IMG/VR virus record: IMGVR_UViG_3300032607_000125
Span: 1-64,000 of that record
Strand: one strand, 5' to 3'
DNA from: a virus
DNA: 64,000 bases
This document shows positions 6,252 to 13,533 of this stretch, one piece after another (positions within the stretch are counted from its first letter, which is position 1; each line of letters begins with the position of its first letter). The translations under genes and the position numbers were made by a program. The notes below the pieces were generated by a model. The model saw only the letters and a program-made list of their open reading frames with translations. It was not told the origin of the DNA and did no database searches.

Positions 6252-6850
6252 TTGACGCATTCTCTACATACAAATACTTTATGGCTATCAAGTTGCATTT
6301 TACAACTGATCGTTATGATGTATTCCAAGCTAACGGAAAAGTCTCTGGATCTAGAGCAACGTTTGAAAAGCGTAACGATAGATTCTTATTTGATAAGATT
6401 GGACGTAAGTTTGATCAACCCCGCGAATTAATTGATTACTTTGTAGCTAACTTTGCTTATGGCAATAAGAGTGTAATCTATTCAAGTGAATCAACTGATT
6501 ATCATGAAGTGTGGACTAAACGAAAAGAGTCTCGAACTCATATGTTTAAGATGCAAATGTCTGATATTCAAAGACATCTTGAAAACAACAATCTTAAGTA
6601 TGAAGATTTGTTTAATATAGATAATAATGTACCAGAACTTTTGAGTCTATATGTTGGCGGACATGTTCACTTAGAAACTATGGTTATCTTAGACCAATTT
6701 GAAAACTTCCTCCAGCAATGGGAACCACTTGTTATGCTTTGGGGCGATCAACTCCGTATCATCAATAAGACAAAAAAGTTTGTCAAGTTTGACCAAATTA
6801 AGATACAATCAATCTATCAACAATATAAAGAATCATTCGCAGAACTCTAA
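6248..6850 (+). CDS. 59: gp59-type replicative helicase loader
   Basis: A 200-residue protein, close to the 217 residues of T4 gp59. The N-terminal half carries the family pattern FSTYKYFMAIKLHF, then YDVFQANGKVSGSR and KRNDRFLFDKIGRKF; the helical C-terminal half has HLETMVILDQFENF. gp59 recognises fork DNA, binds gp32 and loads gp41 helicase, coupling recombination to replication. It lies two genes before gp32, its known partner. The helicase and polymerase genes are not in this window. Confidence 0.85.
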   Translation: MIDAFSTYKYFMAIKLHFTTDRYDVFQANGKVSGSRATFEKRNDRFLFDKIGRKFDQPRELIDYFVANFAYGNKSVIYSSESTDYHEVWTKRKESRTHMFKMQMSDIQRHLENNNLKYEDLFNIDNNVPELLSLYVGGHVHLETMVILDQFENFLQQWEPLVMLWGDQLRIINKTKKFVKFDQIKIQSIYQQYKESFAEL

Positions 6851-6851
6851 C

Positions 6852-7082
6852 ATGGGCCGTACTCTACATAATCACAATGATCAAGATGATGATCGCAAAA
6901 GCAAAACTAAATTTGCTAAACATGCAAAACACACTAAAAATATCCCAGGAAGTGGGATGCGTGTTATAAATAGATGGTCAGAGGAATCAGAACCCGTCGA
7001 AGATTTAGACTATGATAGTTTTAATCTAGACGATGATGGTGACTATGACGATGACACAGCAAAATACTTCGCAAAATCGTAA
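6852..7082 (+). CDS. Small His/Lys- and Asp-rich hypothetical protein
   Basis: The frame is open further upstream inside gp59, but the sensible start is the ATG at 6852, 1 nt after the gp59 stop, giving 76 residues. The first half is basic and histidine-rich (MGRTLHNHN, KSKTKFAKHAKHTKN); the second half is very acidic (EPVEDLDYDSFNLDDDGDYDDD). Such a charge-split, probably disordered protein between gp59 and gp32 could interact with DNA-bound factors, but no family is known to me. Confidence 0.6.
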   Translation: MGRTLHNHNDQDDDRKSKTKFAKHAKHTKNIPGSGMRVINRWSEESEPVEDLDYDSFNLDDDGDYDDDTAKYFAKS

Positions 7083-7106
7083 ACAATCGTACACTAAGGA
7101 AAATAT

Positions 7107-8021
7107 ATGGACATTACTACACTTCGCAAAATGCGCAATACAGACTTCGGTAAAATCTCTACCGAGTTCAACAAGATCGCTAATCCACAAAGCGAATCAA
7201 AGTCTTATCAAGACGACCGCTTCTGGAAACTAGAAGCAGACAAAGCCGGTAATGCTACCGCAACTATTCGATTCCTCCCACGCGCTGAAGGCGACGAACT
7301 CCCTTGGGTTCGCGTATTTAATCATGGGTTCCAAGGGCCTACTGGGAAATGGTACATCGAAAACTCTCTTACAACTATTGGTGAAAACGATCCGGTCGGT
7401 GAACTAAATTCTCGTCTGTGGAATACTGGTAATGATGCTGATAAGGAAGTCGCTCGTAAACAAAAGCGTCGTCTACAGTACATTGCAAACGTTTTGATCG
7501 TATCAGATCCTAAGCATCCAGAAAACGAAGGACAAGTTCGCTTGTATAAGTTTGGCAAGAAGATCTTCGATAAGATTATGGACAAAGCTCGTCCAACATT
7601 TGAAGATGAAACGCCAGTCAATGTGTTTGACTTGTGGGAAGGTGCAGACTTTAAACTTCGTCAACGTAAAGTTGAGGGTTATCCTAACTATGATCAGTCG
7701 GTGTTTAATGCTCCAGCTCCAGTTTCTGAAGATGAAGAAGAAATTCTTAAAGTTGTAAATGCTCAACATAAGCTTGCTGAGTTTATCGATAAGAAAAACT
7801 TCAAGACTTATGAAGAACTATCGCGTAAGTTGGTATCTGTTTTGAATAGTGAGATGGCAGCACCTGCACCATCAGCTGCGAATATGGATAATGCTGATGA
7901 TGATTATACACCACCAGTTCGCACTGCTGCTAAACCTACAGTGAAGATCTCCAAGCCGGCAGATGACGGTGATGACGATGAGGCAATGAGTTACTTTAAG
8001 AAGATTGCTCAGGAAGATTAA
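7107..8021 (+). CDS. 32: Single-stranded DNA-binding protein gp32
   Basis: A 304-residue gp32, near T4's 301. The N-terminal cooperativity segment (MDITTLRKMRNTDFG), the OB-fold core with RFWKLEADKAGNATATIRFLP, ENEGQVRLYKFGKKIFDKI and VFDLWEGADFKLR, and an acidic C-terminal tail (residues about 250-304, ending DDGDDDEAMSYFKKIAQED) are all visible. T4's zinc site is not conserved: its CPVC segment aligns with NDPVGEL, without cysteines, as I recall for marine T4-types. The protein coats ssDNA in replication and recombination and binds gp59 and UvsY. AAGGAAA precedes the ATG and a strong terminator follows. Confidence 0.95.
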   Translation: MDITTLRKMRNTDFGKISTEFNKIANPQSESKSYQDDRFWKLEADKAGNATATIRFLPRAEGDELPWVRVFNHGFQGPTGKWYIENSLTTIGENDPVGELNSRLWNTGNDADKEVARKQKRRLQYIANVLIVSDPKHPENEGQVRLYKFGKKIFDKIMDKARPTFEDETPVNVFDLWEGADFKLRQRKVEGYPNYDQSVFNAPAPVSEDEEEILKVVNAQHKLAEFIDKKNFKTYEELSRKLVSVLNSEMAAPAPSAANMDNADDDYTPPVRTAAKPTVKISKPADDGDDDEAMSYFKKIAQED

Positions 8022-8041
8022 TCTATAACGTAGATAAAAAC

Positions 8042-8067
8042 AAAGGGAGGCCGAAGCCTCCCTTTTT
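8042..8067. terminator. Bidirectional intrinsic terminator
   Basis: A 10-bp stem AAAGGGAGGC / GCCTCCCTTT around CGAA, followed by more T on the plus strand. Upstream GATAAAAACAAA gives GTTTTTATC after the hairpin on the minus strand, where the loop reads as a stable UUCG. It can end gp32 transcripts from the left and the tape-measure operon from the right. Confidence 0.85.
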
Positions 8068-8078
8068 ATTGGAATGAT

Positions 8079-8252
8079 ATGAACAATGAAATTAAATACT
8101 TAGTCTATAAGAATGGTGTCAACATAGGTTCATTTAAGAATCTAGTTCTTGGCATTGAACAGATTAAATCTACGTGTAAAGGTTCTATAACAATATATCA
8201 GATACGTGATATTCACACGCAAGAAGTAGTGTGGGATGGATTAATAGACTGA
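8079..8252 (+). CDS. Small hypothetical protein in a convergent gap
   Basis: A 57-residue frame starting MNNEIKYLVYKNGVNIGSF and ending EVVWDGLID. It looks protein-like (alternating beta strands around YLVYKNGVN and ITIYQIRD). It begins 12 nt after the gp32 terminator and its 3' end overlaps the end of the minus-strand tape-measure gene by 12 bp. No promoter or clear ribosome site was found, so expression would need readthrough. No family is recognised. Confidence 0.5.
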   Translation: MNNEIKYLVYKNGVNIGSFKNLVLGIEQIKSTCKGSITIYQIRDIHTQEVVWDGLID

Positions 8253-10118
8253 TCTAGCACTAAAATATCTATCAACACTTGATTCATGTGTGCGCACATT
8301 TGATGTTACACTTGCGATCGCTGTCTGTTTAACATTAGTAGTCACTGAAGGTGCACTAACTATACTAGCGCCAAGAGCGCCTTGCTCTTTCATTGCTCCA
8401 ATTTGACTAGACATACCAGACACTTTAGAACCAGCGTTTGAACCAAATGAACTTAATCCTTGACTAAGTTTTTCCATTCCTATTCCAGCTTGTGCCAAAC
8501 CAGGACCATAACTAGCAATTTGTTCTAATTGCTCAATAGGTGATTTTTTGCCACTTACTGCGCCTAAGAATCCTGTTACTAAGTTAGCGACACCTGCAAC
8601 GGCTCCGCCTGCGCCAAATGCTGCCATGCCAGCGCCGACTGCAACTAGTCCAGCACCAACTGAGATTAAGTTACTACCATCAACAGCACCAAGTCTTTCA
8701 ATGCTAGTCACAATTGAATCCATAATTCCAGTAATAGCATCTGATATAGAAGTCACAATGTTGACGATCACGTCTCCAATTGATTTTAGAATTTCTGGTA
8801 TTGCTTTAATAGCTTCGATGAATACTCCGCCAACTACTTCTGCAACTTTCATTAGAACTGGAGCAAAAGCTTCAATTGCAGGTGCAGCCATACCAAGCGC
8901 TTTACCTAAAGCCATTGATGCTACTGCTAATGTTAGAATAACTGGAATCGCTGGAGTTAACGCGATTAATCCAGGTGCTAAAGACATAAGACCTCGACCA
9001 ATACCACTAAGGATTGCGCCTAATCCCTTGCCTGCTCCTGCACCTAATTTTGCTAGTGCGTTTCCAAGACCACCAAGGACACCGCCCCCACTATCGCTGC
9101 TATCACTATTAGCACTAGTTTTACTAACACCTTCATGAGGTCCACCAGTGTTAGTTACAATTTGCTTAAGTATGAATATTTGTTCTTCTTGAACTTTTTG
9201 TGCTTCATTCTTATCTTCTTTAGAAACCGTCACTTTTCTATTTTTAGTGATATCTTCCTTTGCAACATCAGGCGAAGTTTTAGCAACTGGCTTAATAGGT
9301 ATTGGTTCATCGCGTTGATTTTCAATACTAATCTTTGCGGCGTGAGCACTATCTTTAGATTTTTCTTGTTCTTCTCTTACAAATTCAGATTTCTTATCAT
9401 GTTTGGCATACTCTTCTGCAAGTATAGCTTTCTTAGCAAATAACTTCTTTCCTTCCGGCGTTTTAGCCAGTTGAGTATCATCATCTAACCCAGTAACTTT
9501 CTTAAGTTTAGTGATACTTTCTTCAGTGCTCTTTAAACCTTTTGAAGCTTGGTGCGCCATAGCAAAATCTGTCTTAAGTTCTTCATCGGTTTTAGTAGAA
9601 CCAAGTGCTTTCTGCTGTTTAATAAAATCACTTTGAGCAATTTTCTTATTAAGCAATCCACCAACGTTTACAGCGCTAAGAGCAGTTCTGCCAATATTGC
9701 CTTTACCATATTTTTCACCAAATGATTTTTTCATATCACCTAGTTTTTCGCCAACAGTTTTAAAGGTTTTCATACTGGTAGCTACAACGGCCATTGCCTG
9801 AAGTTCGCGCTCAGTCATAGAATTATTAGCTTTTGCTAACTTTATTAATTCTTTTTGTGATGCTTCTATTTCATTTAAACTATCATTTTCTTCTTCAATA
9901 GTTTTATCAGCTTTTCTTTGTTCTAGCGCTTGTAACGCGTCTATAGCTACCAAAGCAGTAAGTTTAGTAGAATTAGTAGAGATAGCATCCGATATAGAAC
10001 CAAGATGTTCATTCGAAAGTTTTTGAAGTTCAAGCAGTTGAGTAAACCCCGCTTCTTGAGTCTTAGTGCCTTCTCTAATGCTAGAATTAACTGAGCTATT
10101 GCCTGTTCTTTTTGCCAT
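8241..10118 (-). CDS. Tail tape-measure-like protein (candidate gp29)
   Basis: A 625-residue protein. Residues 1-330 are charged and helical with coiled-coil character (ELQKLSNEHLGSI, NSLNEIEASQKELIKLA). Residues about 345-590 are Gly/Ala-rich and hydrophobic (ALAKLGAGAGKGLGAILSG, TPAIPVILTLAVASMALGKA), the make-up of tape-measure proteins that fill the tail tube and insert into the host membrane. The length is close to T4 gp29 (590), and gp51-like and gp26 genes sit just upstream in the operon, as in the T4 hub cluster. Sequence similarity to gp29 itself is not obvious to me, so the assignment rests on composition, size and neighbours. Confidence 0.6.
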   Translation of the reverse strand: MAKRTGNSSVNSSIREGTKTQEAGFTQLLELQKLSNEHLGSISDAISTNSTKLTALVAIDALQALEQRKADKTIEEENDSLNEIEASQKELIKLAKANNSMTERELQAMAVVATSMKTFKTVGEKLGDMKKSFGEKYGKGNIGRTALSAVNVGGLLNKKIAQSDFIKQQKALGSTKTDEELKTDFAMAHQASKGLKSTEESITKLKKVTGLDDDTQLAKTPEGKKLFAKKAILAEEYAKHDKKSEFVREEQEKSKDSAHAAKISIENQRDEPIPIKPVAKTSPDVAKEDITKNRKVTVSKEDKNEAQKVQEEQIFILKQIVTNTGGPHEGVSKTSANSDSSDSGGGVLGGLGNALAKLGAGAGKGLGAILSGIGRGLMSLAPGLIALTPAIPVILTLAVASMALGKALGMAAPAIEAFAPVLMKVAEVVGGVFIEAIKAIPEILKSIGDVIVNIVTSISDAITGIMDSIVTSIERLGAVDGSNLISVGAGLVAVGAGMAAFGAGGAVAGVANLVTGFLGAVSGKKSPIEQLEQIASYGPGLAQAGIGMEKLSQGLSSFGSNAGSKVSGMSSQIGAMKEQGALGASIVSAPSVTTNVKQTAIASVTSNVRTHESSVDRYFSARSVY

Positions 10119-10124
10119 GATAGT

Positions 10125-10268
10125 TTATCTCTTTTGTGCTTCTAACCGTTGTTTTTCTTCTTCTAAATATTGTATAAGCATAGCGGTATAAATTTCACGT
10201 TCAAAGGGGATCATATTCTCAATTTCCCCTAGACTATACTTGTGGTACTGCATAAGCGCAAAGTTCAT
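10125..10268 (-). CDS. gp51-like baseplate hub assembly protein
   Basis: A 47-residue frame starting MNFALMQYHKYSLGEIENM and continuing IPFEREIYTAMLIQYLEEE to a charged end QRLEAQKR. The HKYSL...MIPFEREIY pattern is what I recall for small hub-assembly (gp51-type) proteins of marine T4-like phages. It lies between gp26 and the tape-measure gene and is separated from the latter by 6 nt. The frame stays open upstream (…YHDSLHNYYK) without an ATG, so a non-ATG start slightly earlier is possible. Confidence 0.55.
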   Translation of the reverse strand: MNFALMQYHKYSLGEIENMIPFEREIYTAMLIQYLEEEKQRLEAQKR

Positions 10269-10306
10269 CTTATAGTAATTATGCAGACTGTCATGATATA
10301 AGCAAA

Positions 10307-11020
10307 TTAGAAAAAAGATTCGAGGCCTTTAATAACCTTTTGATGATCTTTCTTACACACTGGACAAACGTATTTAACTGTTTCTTCAAGTTTTGGCATT
10401 GTGTCAAAGAAAGCTTGAAGTTTACTGAATTGTTCTTGTGTTAAATTATTTACAAACTCACGAACTTCTTCTGGTTTTTGCTCTTTAGTTGGATACACTT
10501 CATCACTGTCATAGATAGAGTCAATACACTGGCATATAATCTCAAACAATAATTCGACATCACCATTAGTAAGACCATCCATTTTCTTAATGATATCAAG
10601 AGTTGGATATTTCATAATAGCGCCAACGTCATTAAATAGCAAAATTGTTTTCTTATGTTCTTTTGGTACTTGAACTTTAACTTTAGTTAAATCAATAGAA
10701 TATCGCACTGTTGCTTTATCGTCTTCACACGTATCACACTTTAGAATAATATCTACAATTTCACCAACTGACTTTGCTCTAAGCTGAGTGAAAATATATT
10801 CTACGTCAAATACTGCTAGATCATTTACGTTTATTTTATCCATGACACAAGACTCAATGACTGACTTTAAAGTCTCAATCATAGTGTCAGGATCTTCACT
10901 TTGTTGTGCGATTAATAGAGCCTTTTCTTCTTTTACTAGAAATGGTCTATAGGTGACAGACTTATTAGTTGAAGGAATTGTCAATTTATATCGCGGCGCT
11001 TGTGCCTGTGGTAATGCCAT
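10307..11020 (-). CDS. 26: gp26-like baseplate hub subunit
   Basis: A 237-residue protein (T4 gp26 is 208) with the family's N-terminal signature YKLTIPSTNKSVTYRPFLVK followed by EEKALLIAQQ, the FDVEYIFTQLRAKSVGE block and the LQAFFDTMPKL segment near the C-terminus. Two cysteine pairs (CDTC in the middle, CPVCKKDH near the end) could bind zinc. In T4, gp26 belongs to the genes needed to build the baseplate hub. The gene sits 2 nt downstream of gp16 and upstream of the gp51-like gene. Confidence 0.8.
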   Translation of the reverse strand: MALPQAQAPRYKLTIPSTNKSVTYRPFLVKEEKALLIAQQSEDPDTMIETLKSVIESCVMDKINVNDLAVFDVEYIFTQLRAKSVGEIVDIILKCDTCEDDKATVRYSIDLTKVKVQVPKEHKKTILLFNDVGAIMKYPTLDIIKKMDGLTNGDVELLFEIICQCIDSIYDSDEVYPTKEQKPEEVREFVNNLTQEQFSKLQAFFDTMPKLEETVKYVCPVCKKDHQKVIKGLESFF

Positions 11021-11022
11021 TA

Positions 11023-11436
11023 TTATTTTCCTTTTCGAATATCATCAAGCATCTTGCTTAATTCAGTTGTGCTACCAACAAAGATAGCGTTATTAGTCAC
11101 TGCTGCAATTTCCTTTGACTCGCCTTTAGGATTATCAATTGTTTGCTTCTTCTTATGCAGATCAAGTAGTTGATGATTAATGTCTGAAAGATGTTTCATC
11201 AATCCGCCAACAACTTCAAAAGCTCTGGGATGTTCACTTTGCTTTGCAACTTCTAATGCTGCATTTAGTGCTTCTTGTCCTTGAACCATTATACTATGTA
11301 AGTTTGAACGAGTAGTTTCATAATCATATTCTAATGATTGATTTTTTGAAACAACAACGTTTCCGTTAGATATAATATCAACTTTTCCAATTGGTTCTAC
11401 TTTAAACACTTCACTTAAATTATCATCAATATTCAT
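11023..11436 (-). CDS. 16: Small terminase subunit gp16
   Basis: A 137-residue protein matching T4 gp16 (164). It has the central two-helix region YDYETTRSNLHSIMVQGQEA ... SEHPRAFEVVGGLMKHLSDI and the C-terminal NNAIFVGSTTELSKML, equivalent to T4 NATVFMGSPTELMDE. gp16 forms rings that recognise viral DNA and stimulate the gp17 ATPase and nuclease. Unlike T4, where 16 and 17 are adjacent, this gene is about 37 kb from gp17 and on the opposite strand. Confidence 0.88.
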   Translation of the reverse strand: MNIDDNLSEVFKVEPIGKVDIISNGNVVVSKNQSLEYDYETTRSNLHSIMVQGQEALNAALEVAKQSEHPRAFEVVGGLMKHLSDINHQLLDLHKKKQTIDNPKGESKEIAAVTNNAIFVGSTTELSKMLDDIRKGK

Positions 11437-11437
11437 A

Positions 11438-11716
11438 TTATTTAGTGCTAGATTCCTCTGCGCTCGCTTGTTGTATTACTATAGATTTTTCTTTGCTACG
11501 ACCATAAGCAGTAACACCCAATATACCACCAAAGGCTAAGTGAATGAAACCGCCGTTTTCAAGTGTTAGTGACTTCCATAAATCAATTTCAACACCCTTC
11601 AATCTTAGATATAACACGAATGCAGGTGCTATGATGAAGTCAAATATATTGATAGCCATATACGTCCAACCCATAGCAGGACGCCATAAAGATCGTACCC
11701 AGTGTTCTTCTATCAT
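11438..11716 (-). CDS. Holin-like membrane protein
   Basis: A 92-residue protein with two clear hydrophobic segments, about residues 18-40 (YMAINIFDFIIAPAFVLYL) and 58-70 (FIHLAFGGILGVTAYG), plus a weaker one at the N-terminus (WRPAMGW). The WRPxxGW start and short charged tail resemble phage and gene-transfer-agent holins with three membrane spans. It would open the inner membrane at lysis. Its start overlaps the end of the gp54-like gene by 4 nt, and gp16 follows after 1 nt, so it is expressed with late morphogenesis genes. Confidence 0.65.
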   Translation of the reverse strand: MIEEHWVRSLWRPAMGWTYMAINIFDFIIAPAFVLYLRLKGVEIDLWKSLTLENGGFIHLAFGGILGVTAYGRSKEKSIVIQQASAEESSTK

Positions 11717-12471
11717 ACAAATAATCCGCCTAAACTTGTTTCAATGCCCTGACGCTCTAATCTAGAAATAGATCTACTAATTGCATTGCTGTCATTGATT
11801 CTTTGCTGATACTCTTGAAAGTTAGAGTAATACAGTTCATTAGTGTTTGCATCCATGCTAATCGCTGTAGCACCATATTGCTGTAGTGTTAACTGATCTC
11901 CAGTCACGTTTATGTTATTGTCTATAAGCGCATTGGATGGTACTGTGGCCCAATTTTTATTAATATGATTTTTATACGCAAACGTTACACCTAATCTCAT
12001 AACGTCTTTAGAATTATTATCCAATGTTATTGACTGAACTGCTTTTGGAAATACTTCATACATTTCACATTCATAAGTGTTATTGTTTTCTACGTCTTGA
12101 ATTACTATATTCATTTTAGTAGCATACTGATCGTAATACCCATTAAGCCGTGTTGTTGGATTTACTATAACGTTCATCCATTCATCAAATAACTTTTTAA
12201 CTAACATCTTACTATCAACTAAGAAAACCAATGTTATATTTTCAAAATTTCTTTCATATACAACTTCGCGAGTTTCACCAAATGTTCTAATTGGTTGAGT
12301 AGCTACTGCAAGTCCAGGCAGTGCAGCTTGTTCACAGAACAAATGTACTACATTTAATTCATTAAATAAATTTGGCATTCCAGATGGAAGTGATATATTA
12401 ACAGTAAATCTATTCTGTCTTGCAATGCCATCATTCTTTACTTGCGCAATAAAGTCTCTTAGTGCAGCCAT
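11713..12471 (-). CDS. 54: gp54-like baseplate tail-tube initiator
   Basis: The frame is open to 12555 but the start used is the ATG at 12471, overlapping the previous stop as TAATG and giving 252 residues with MAALRDFIAQVKNDGIARQN. This N-terminus parallels the tail tube protein gp19 at 52190 (MANISDFKAQLTGGGARANQ), and VHLFCEQAALPGLAVATQPI matches the tube-fold pattern. In T4, gp54 and gp48 sit on the baseplate and start tube assembly; gp48 is encoded just across the divergent promoter. T4 gp54 is longer (320). Another tube-fold paralog cannot be ruled out. Confidence 0.65.
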   Translation of the reverse strand: MAALRDFIAQVKNDGIARQNRFTVNISLPSGMPNLFNELNVVHLFCEQAALPGLAVATQPIRTFGETREVVYERNFENITLVFLVDSKMLVKKLFDEWMNVIVNPTTRLNGYYDQYATKMNIVIQDVENNNTYECEMYEVFPKAVQSITLDNNSKDVMRLGVTFAYKNHINKNWATVPSNALIDNNINVTGDQLTLQQYGATAISMDANTNELYYSNFQEYQQRINDSNAISRSISRLERQGIETSLGGLFV

Positions 12472-13055
12472 TACATTCCTCCAGTATTTTTCCAGACTTG
12501 CGCAGAAGAAGATTTTGTAAAACTTTCTACTGGCAACATCATTGCTGTAACCCAATCTGTTGGGGATATTAATTTAGTTGGTGTCATAATATGATCATAA
12601 AGATATGATTTGACGCAGTGTTCAGCTAATTTGTGTTTAGAAATTCCACTGATGATATTCCATGAATATCTAAGTCTAGTAGTCTCATCGAGAGTTTTTG
12701 TAGTCTTAAATCTTAAAAGATTATCAAGTAAGACTACTCTAAACTTATATGATAAATAATGCATGTTTAATCCAATGAAACCATTAGGCGTTGTTGCAAA
12801 TGGAAACACCATTGGAAATCTATCATAGTGGGGTAGAGTTTCTTTATGCTTTGGATCATAGAAAAACATATATAAACTACCAGGCTTAATAGTATTTGAC
12901 ACTTTGCCAGAATTAGTGTATACGCCTCTAGCTTTAACGCCTTCTTTGGTTAAAAGCATAGCTTGTTGTCTAAACCAACTTCTAGAGTTATTCAGTATTG
13001 ATTGGTCGAACTGATGTTTTTCAAATACATCGAGCATACTCTTAGGTGCTGTCAT
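12471..13055 (-). CDS. Conserved T4-like virion or DNA-end protein, unknown
   Basis: A 194-residue protein between gp4 and the gp54-like gene, overlapping both (4 nt and TAATG). It contains LYMFFYDPKHKETLPHYDRF followed by PMVFPF and GFIGLNMHYLSYKFRVVLL, a block I recall from many T4-type phages. In T4 the gene next to 4 is 2 (DNA end protector), so a gp2-like role is possible, but I cannot confirm similarity. No catalytic motif is seen. Confidence 0.6.
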   Translation of the reverse strand: MTAPKSMLDVFEKHQFDQSILNNSRSWFRQQAMLLTKEGVKARGVYTNSGKVSNTIKPGSLYMFFYDPKHKETLPHYDRFPMVFPFATTPNGFIGLNMHYLSYKFRVVLLDNLLRFKTTKTLDETTRLRYSWNIISGISKHKLAEHCVKSYLYDHIMTPTKLISPTDWVTAMMLPVESFTKSSSAQVWKNTGGM

Positions 13056-13489
13056 TTTATTCCTAGGTGATATTCAGTTAAGATTATAAATTCCCACTGT
13101 CTATCTTTTGCATATGTTGTTGCGGCTTTCCACTTAGATTCATTTACACCCCATGTCATCACTTCTTGAATATACCTTCTTGTTTTTCTAGATGGTGGCA
13201 CTGGTGGTCTTGTCTGGGCGTCTGGTTTTACTTCTACTAAATAAGTCTTAATACTACCATCTTTTGTCTGTATTTTAATTTTAAAGTCAATAAAGTATCG
13301 ATGAGCTCTATTGTCTACTGGAGAGACATAGGGTACTATAGTTTCTTCTGAACTCCAACTTAAAACAGAAGAGTTCTTATCGCACCATATTGCAAACTTG
13401 GTTTCCCAACTAGATCGCATAACGATGTTTGTTGGGTCACCAATATACTTCTCTGGATGTATTGGTTTGTATTTTCGTTTGTGAAACAT
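13052..13489 (-). CDS. 4: Head completion protein gp4 (nuclease fold)
   Basis: A 145-residue protein (T4 gp4 is 150) with conserved YIGDPTNIVMRSSWETKFAI, the YFIDFKIKI...TYLVEVKP stretch and MTWGVNESKWKAATTYAKDR. The pattern D (in YFID), then E-V-K, is that of restriction-endonuclease-like folds (PD-(D/E)xK, TnsA-like). gp4 acts on the packaged head before tail joining. It is the first gene of the minus-strand operon, 28 nt downstream of a TATAAATA box at 13517-13524 on the minus strand. Confidence 0.9.
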   Translation of the reverse strand: MFHKRKYKPIHPEKYIGDPTNIVMRSSWETKFAIWCDKNSSVLSWSSEETIVPYVSPVDNRAHRYFIDFKIKIQTKDGSIKTYLVEVKPDAQTRPPVPPSRKTRRYIQEVMTWGVNESKWKAATTYAKDRQWEFIILTEYHLGIK

Positions 13490-13490
13490 T

Positions 13491-13498
13491 GATAAATA
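13491..13498 (+). promoter_or_regulatory. Late-type promoter box for gp48 operon
   Basis: GATAAATA, one base from the T4 late box TATAAATA, 36 nt before the gp48 start, with AGGAA serving as ribosome site at 13524-13528. It lies within the same 44-bp gap as an opposing late box. Confidence 0.45.
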
Positions 13499-13516
13499 TA
13501 CTATAGCTTATACAAC

Positions 13517-13524
13517 TATTTATA
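13517..13524 (-). promoter_or_regulatory. Late promoter box for the minus-strand gp4 operon
   Basis: TATTTATA on the plus strand is a perfect TATAAATA on the minus strand, located 28 nt before the gp4 start. The gp55-gp33 polymerase should transcribe leftward from about 13511. Confidence 0.65.
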
Positions 13525-13533
13525 GGAACTTGC

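Noticed and set aside
6699-6851. N-terminal extension of the 6852 gene into gp59
   Set aside because: The extension lies wholly inside gp59 in another frame, and the ATG at 6852 directly follows the gp59 stop.
8548-9443. Two plus-strand open frames (8548-9138 and 9135-9443) opposite the tape-measure gene
   Set aside because: They are Ala/Pro/Thr-rich or Phe/Leu-rich mirror images of the repeats on the minus strand, have no ribosome site, and the minus-strand gene fits the operon and family composition.
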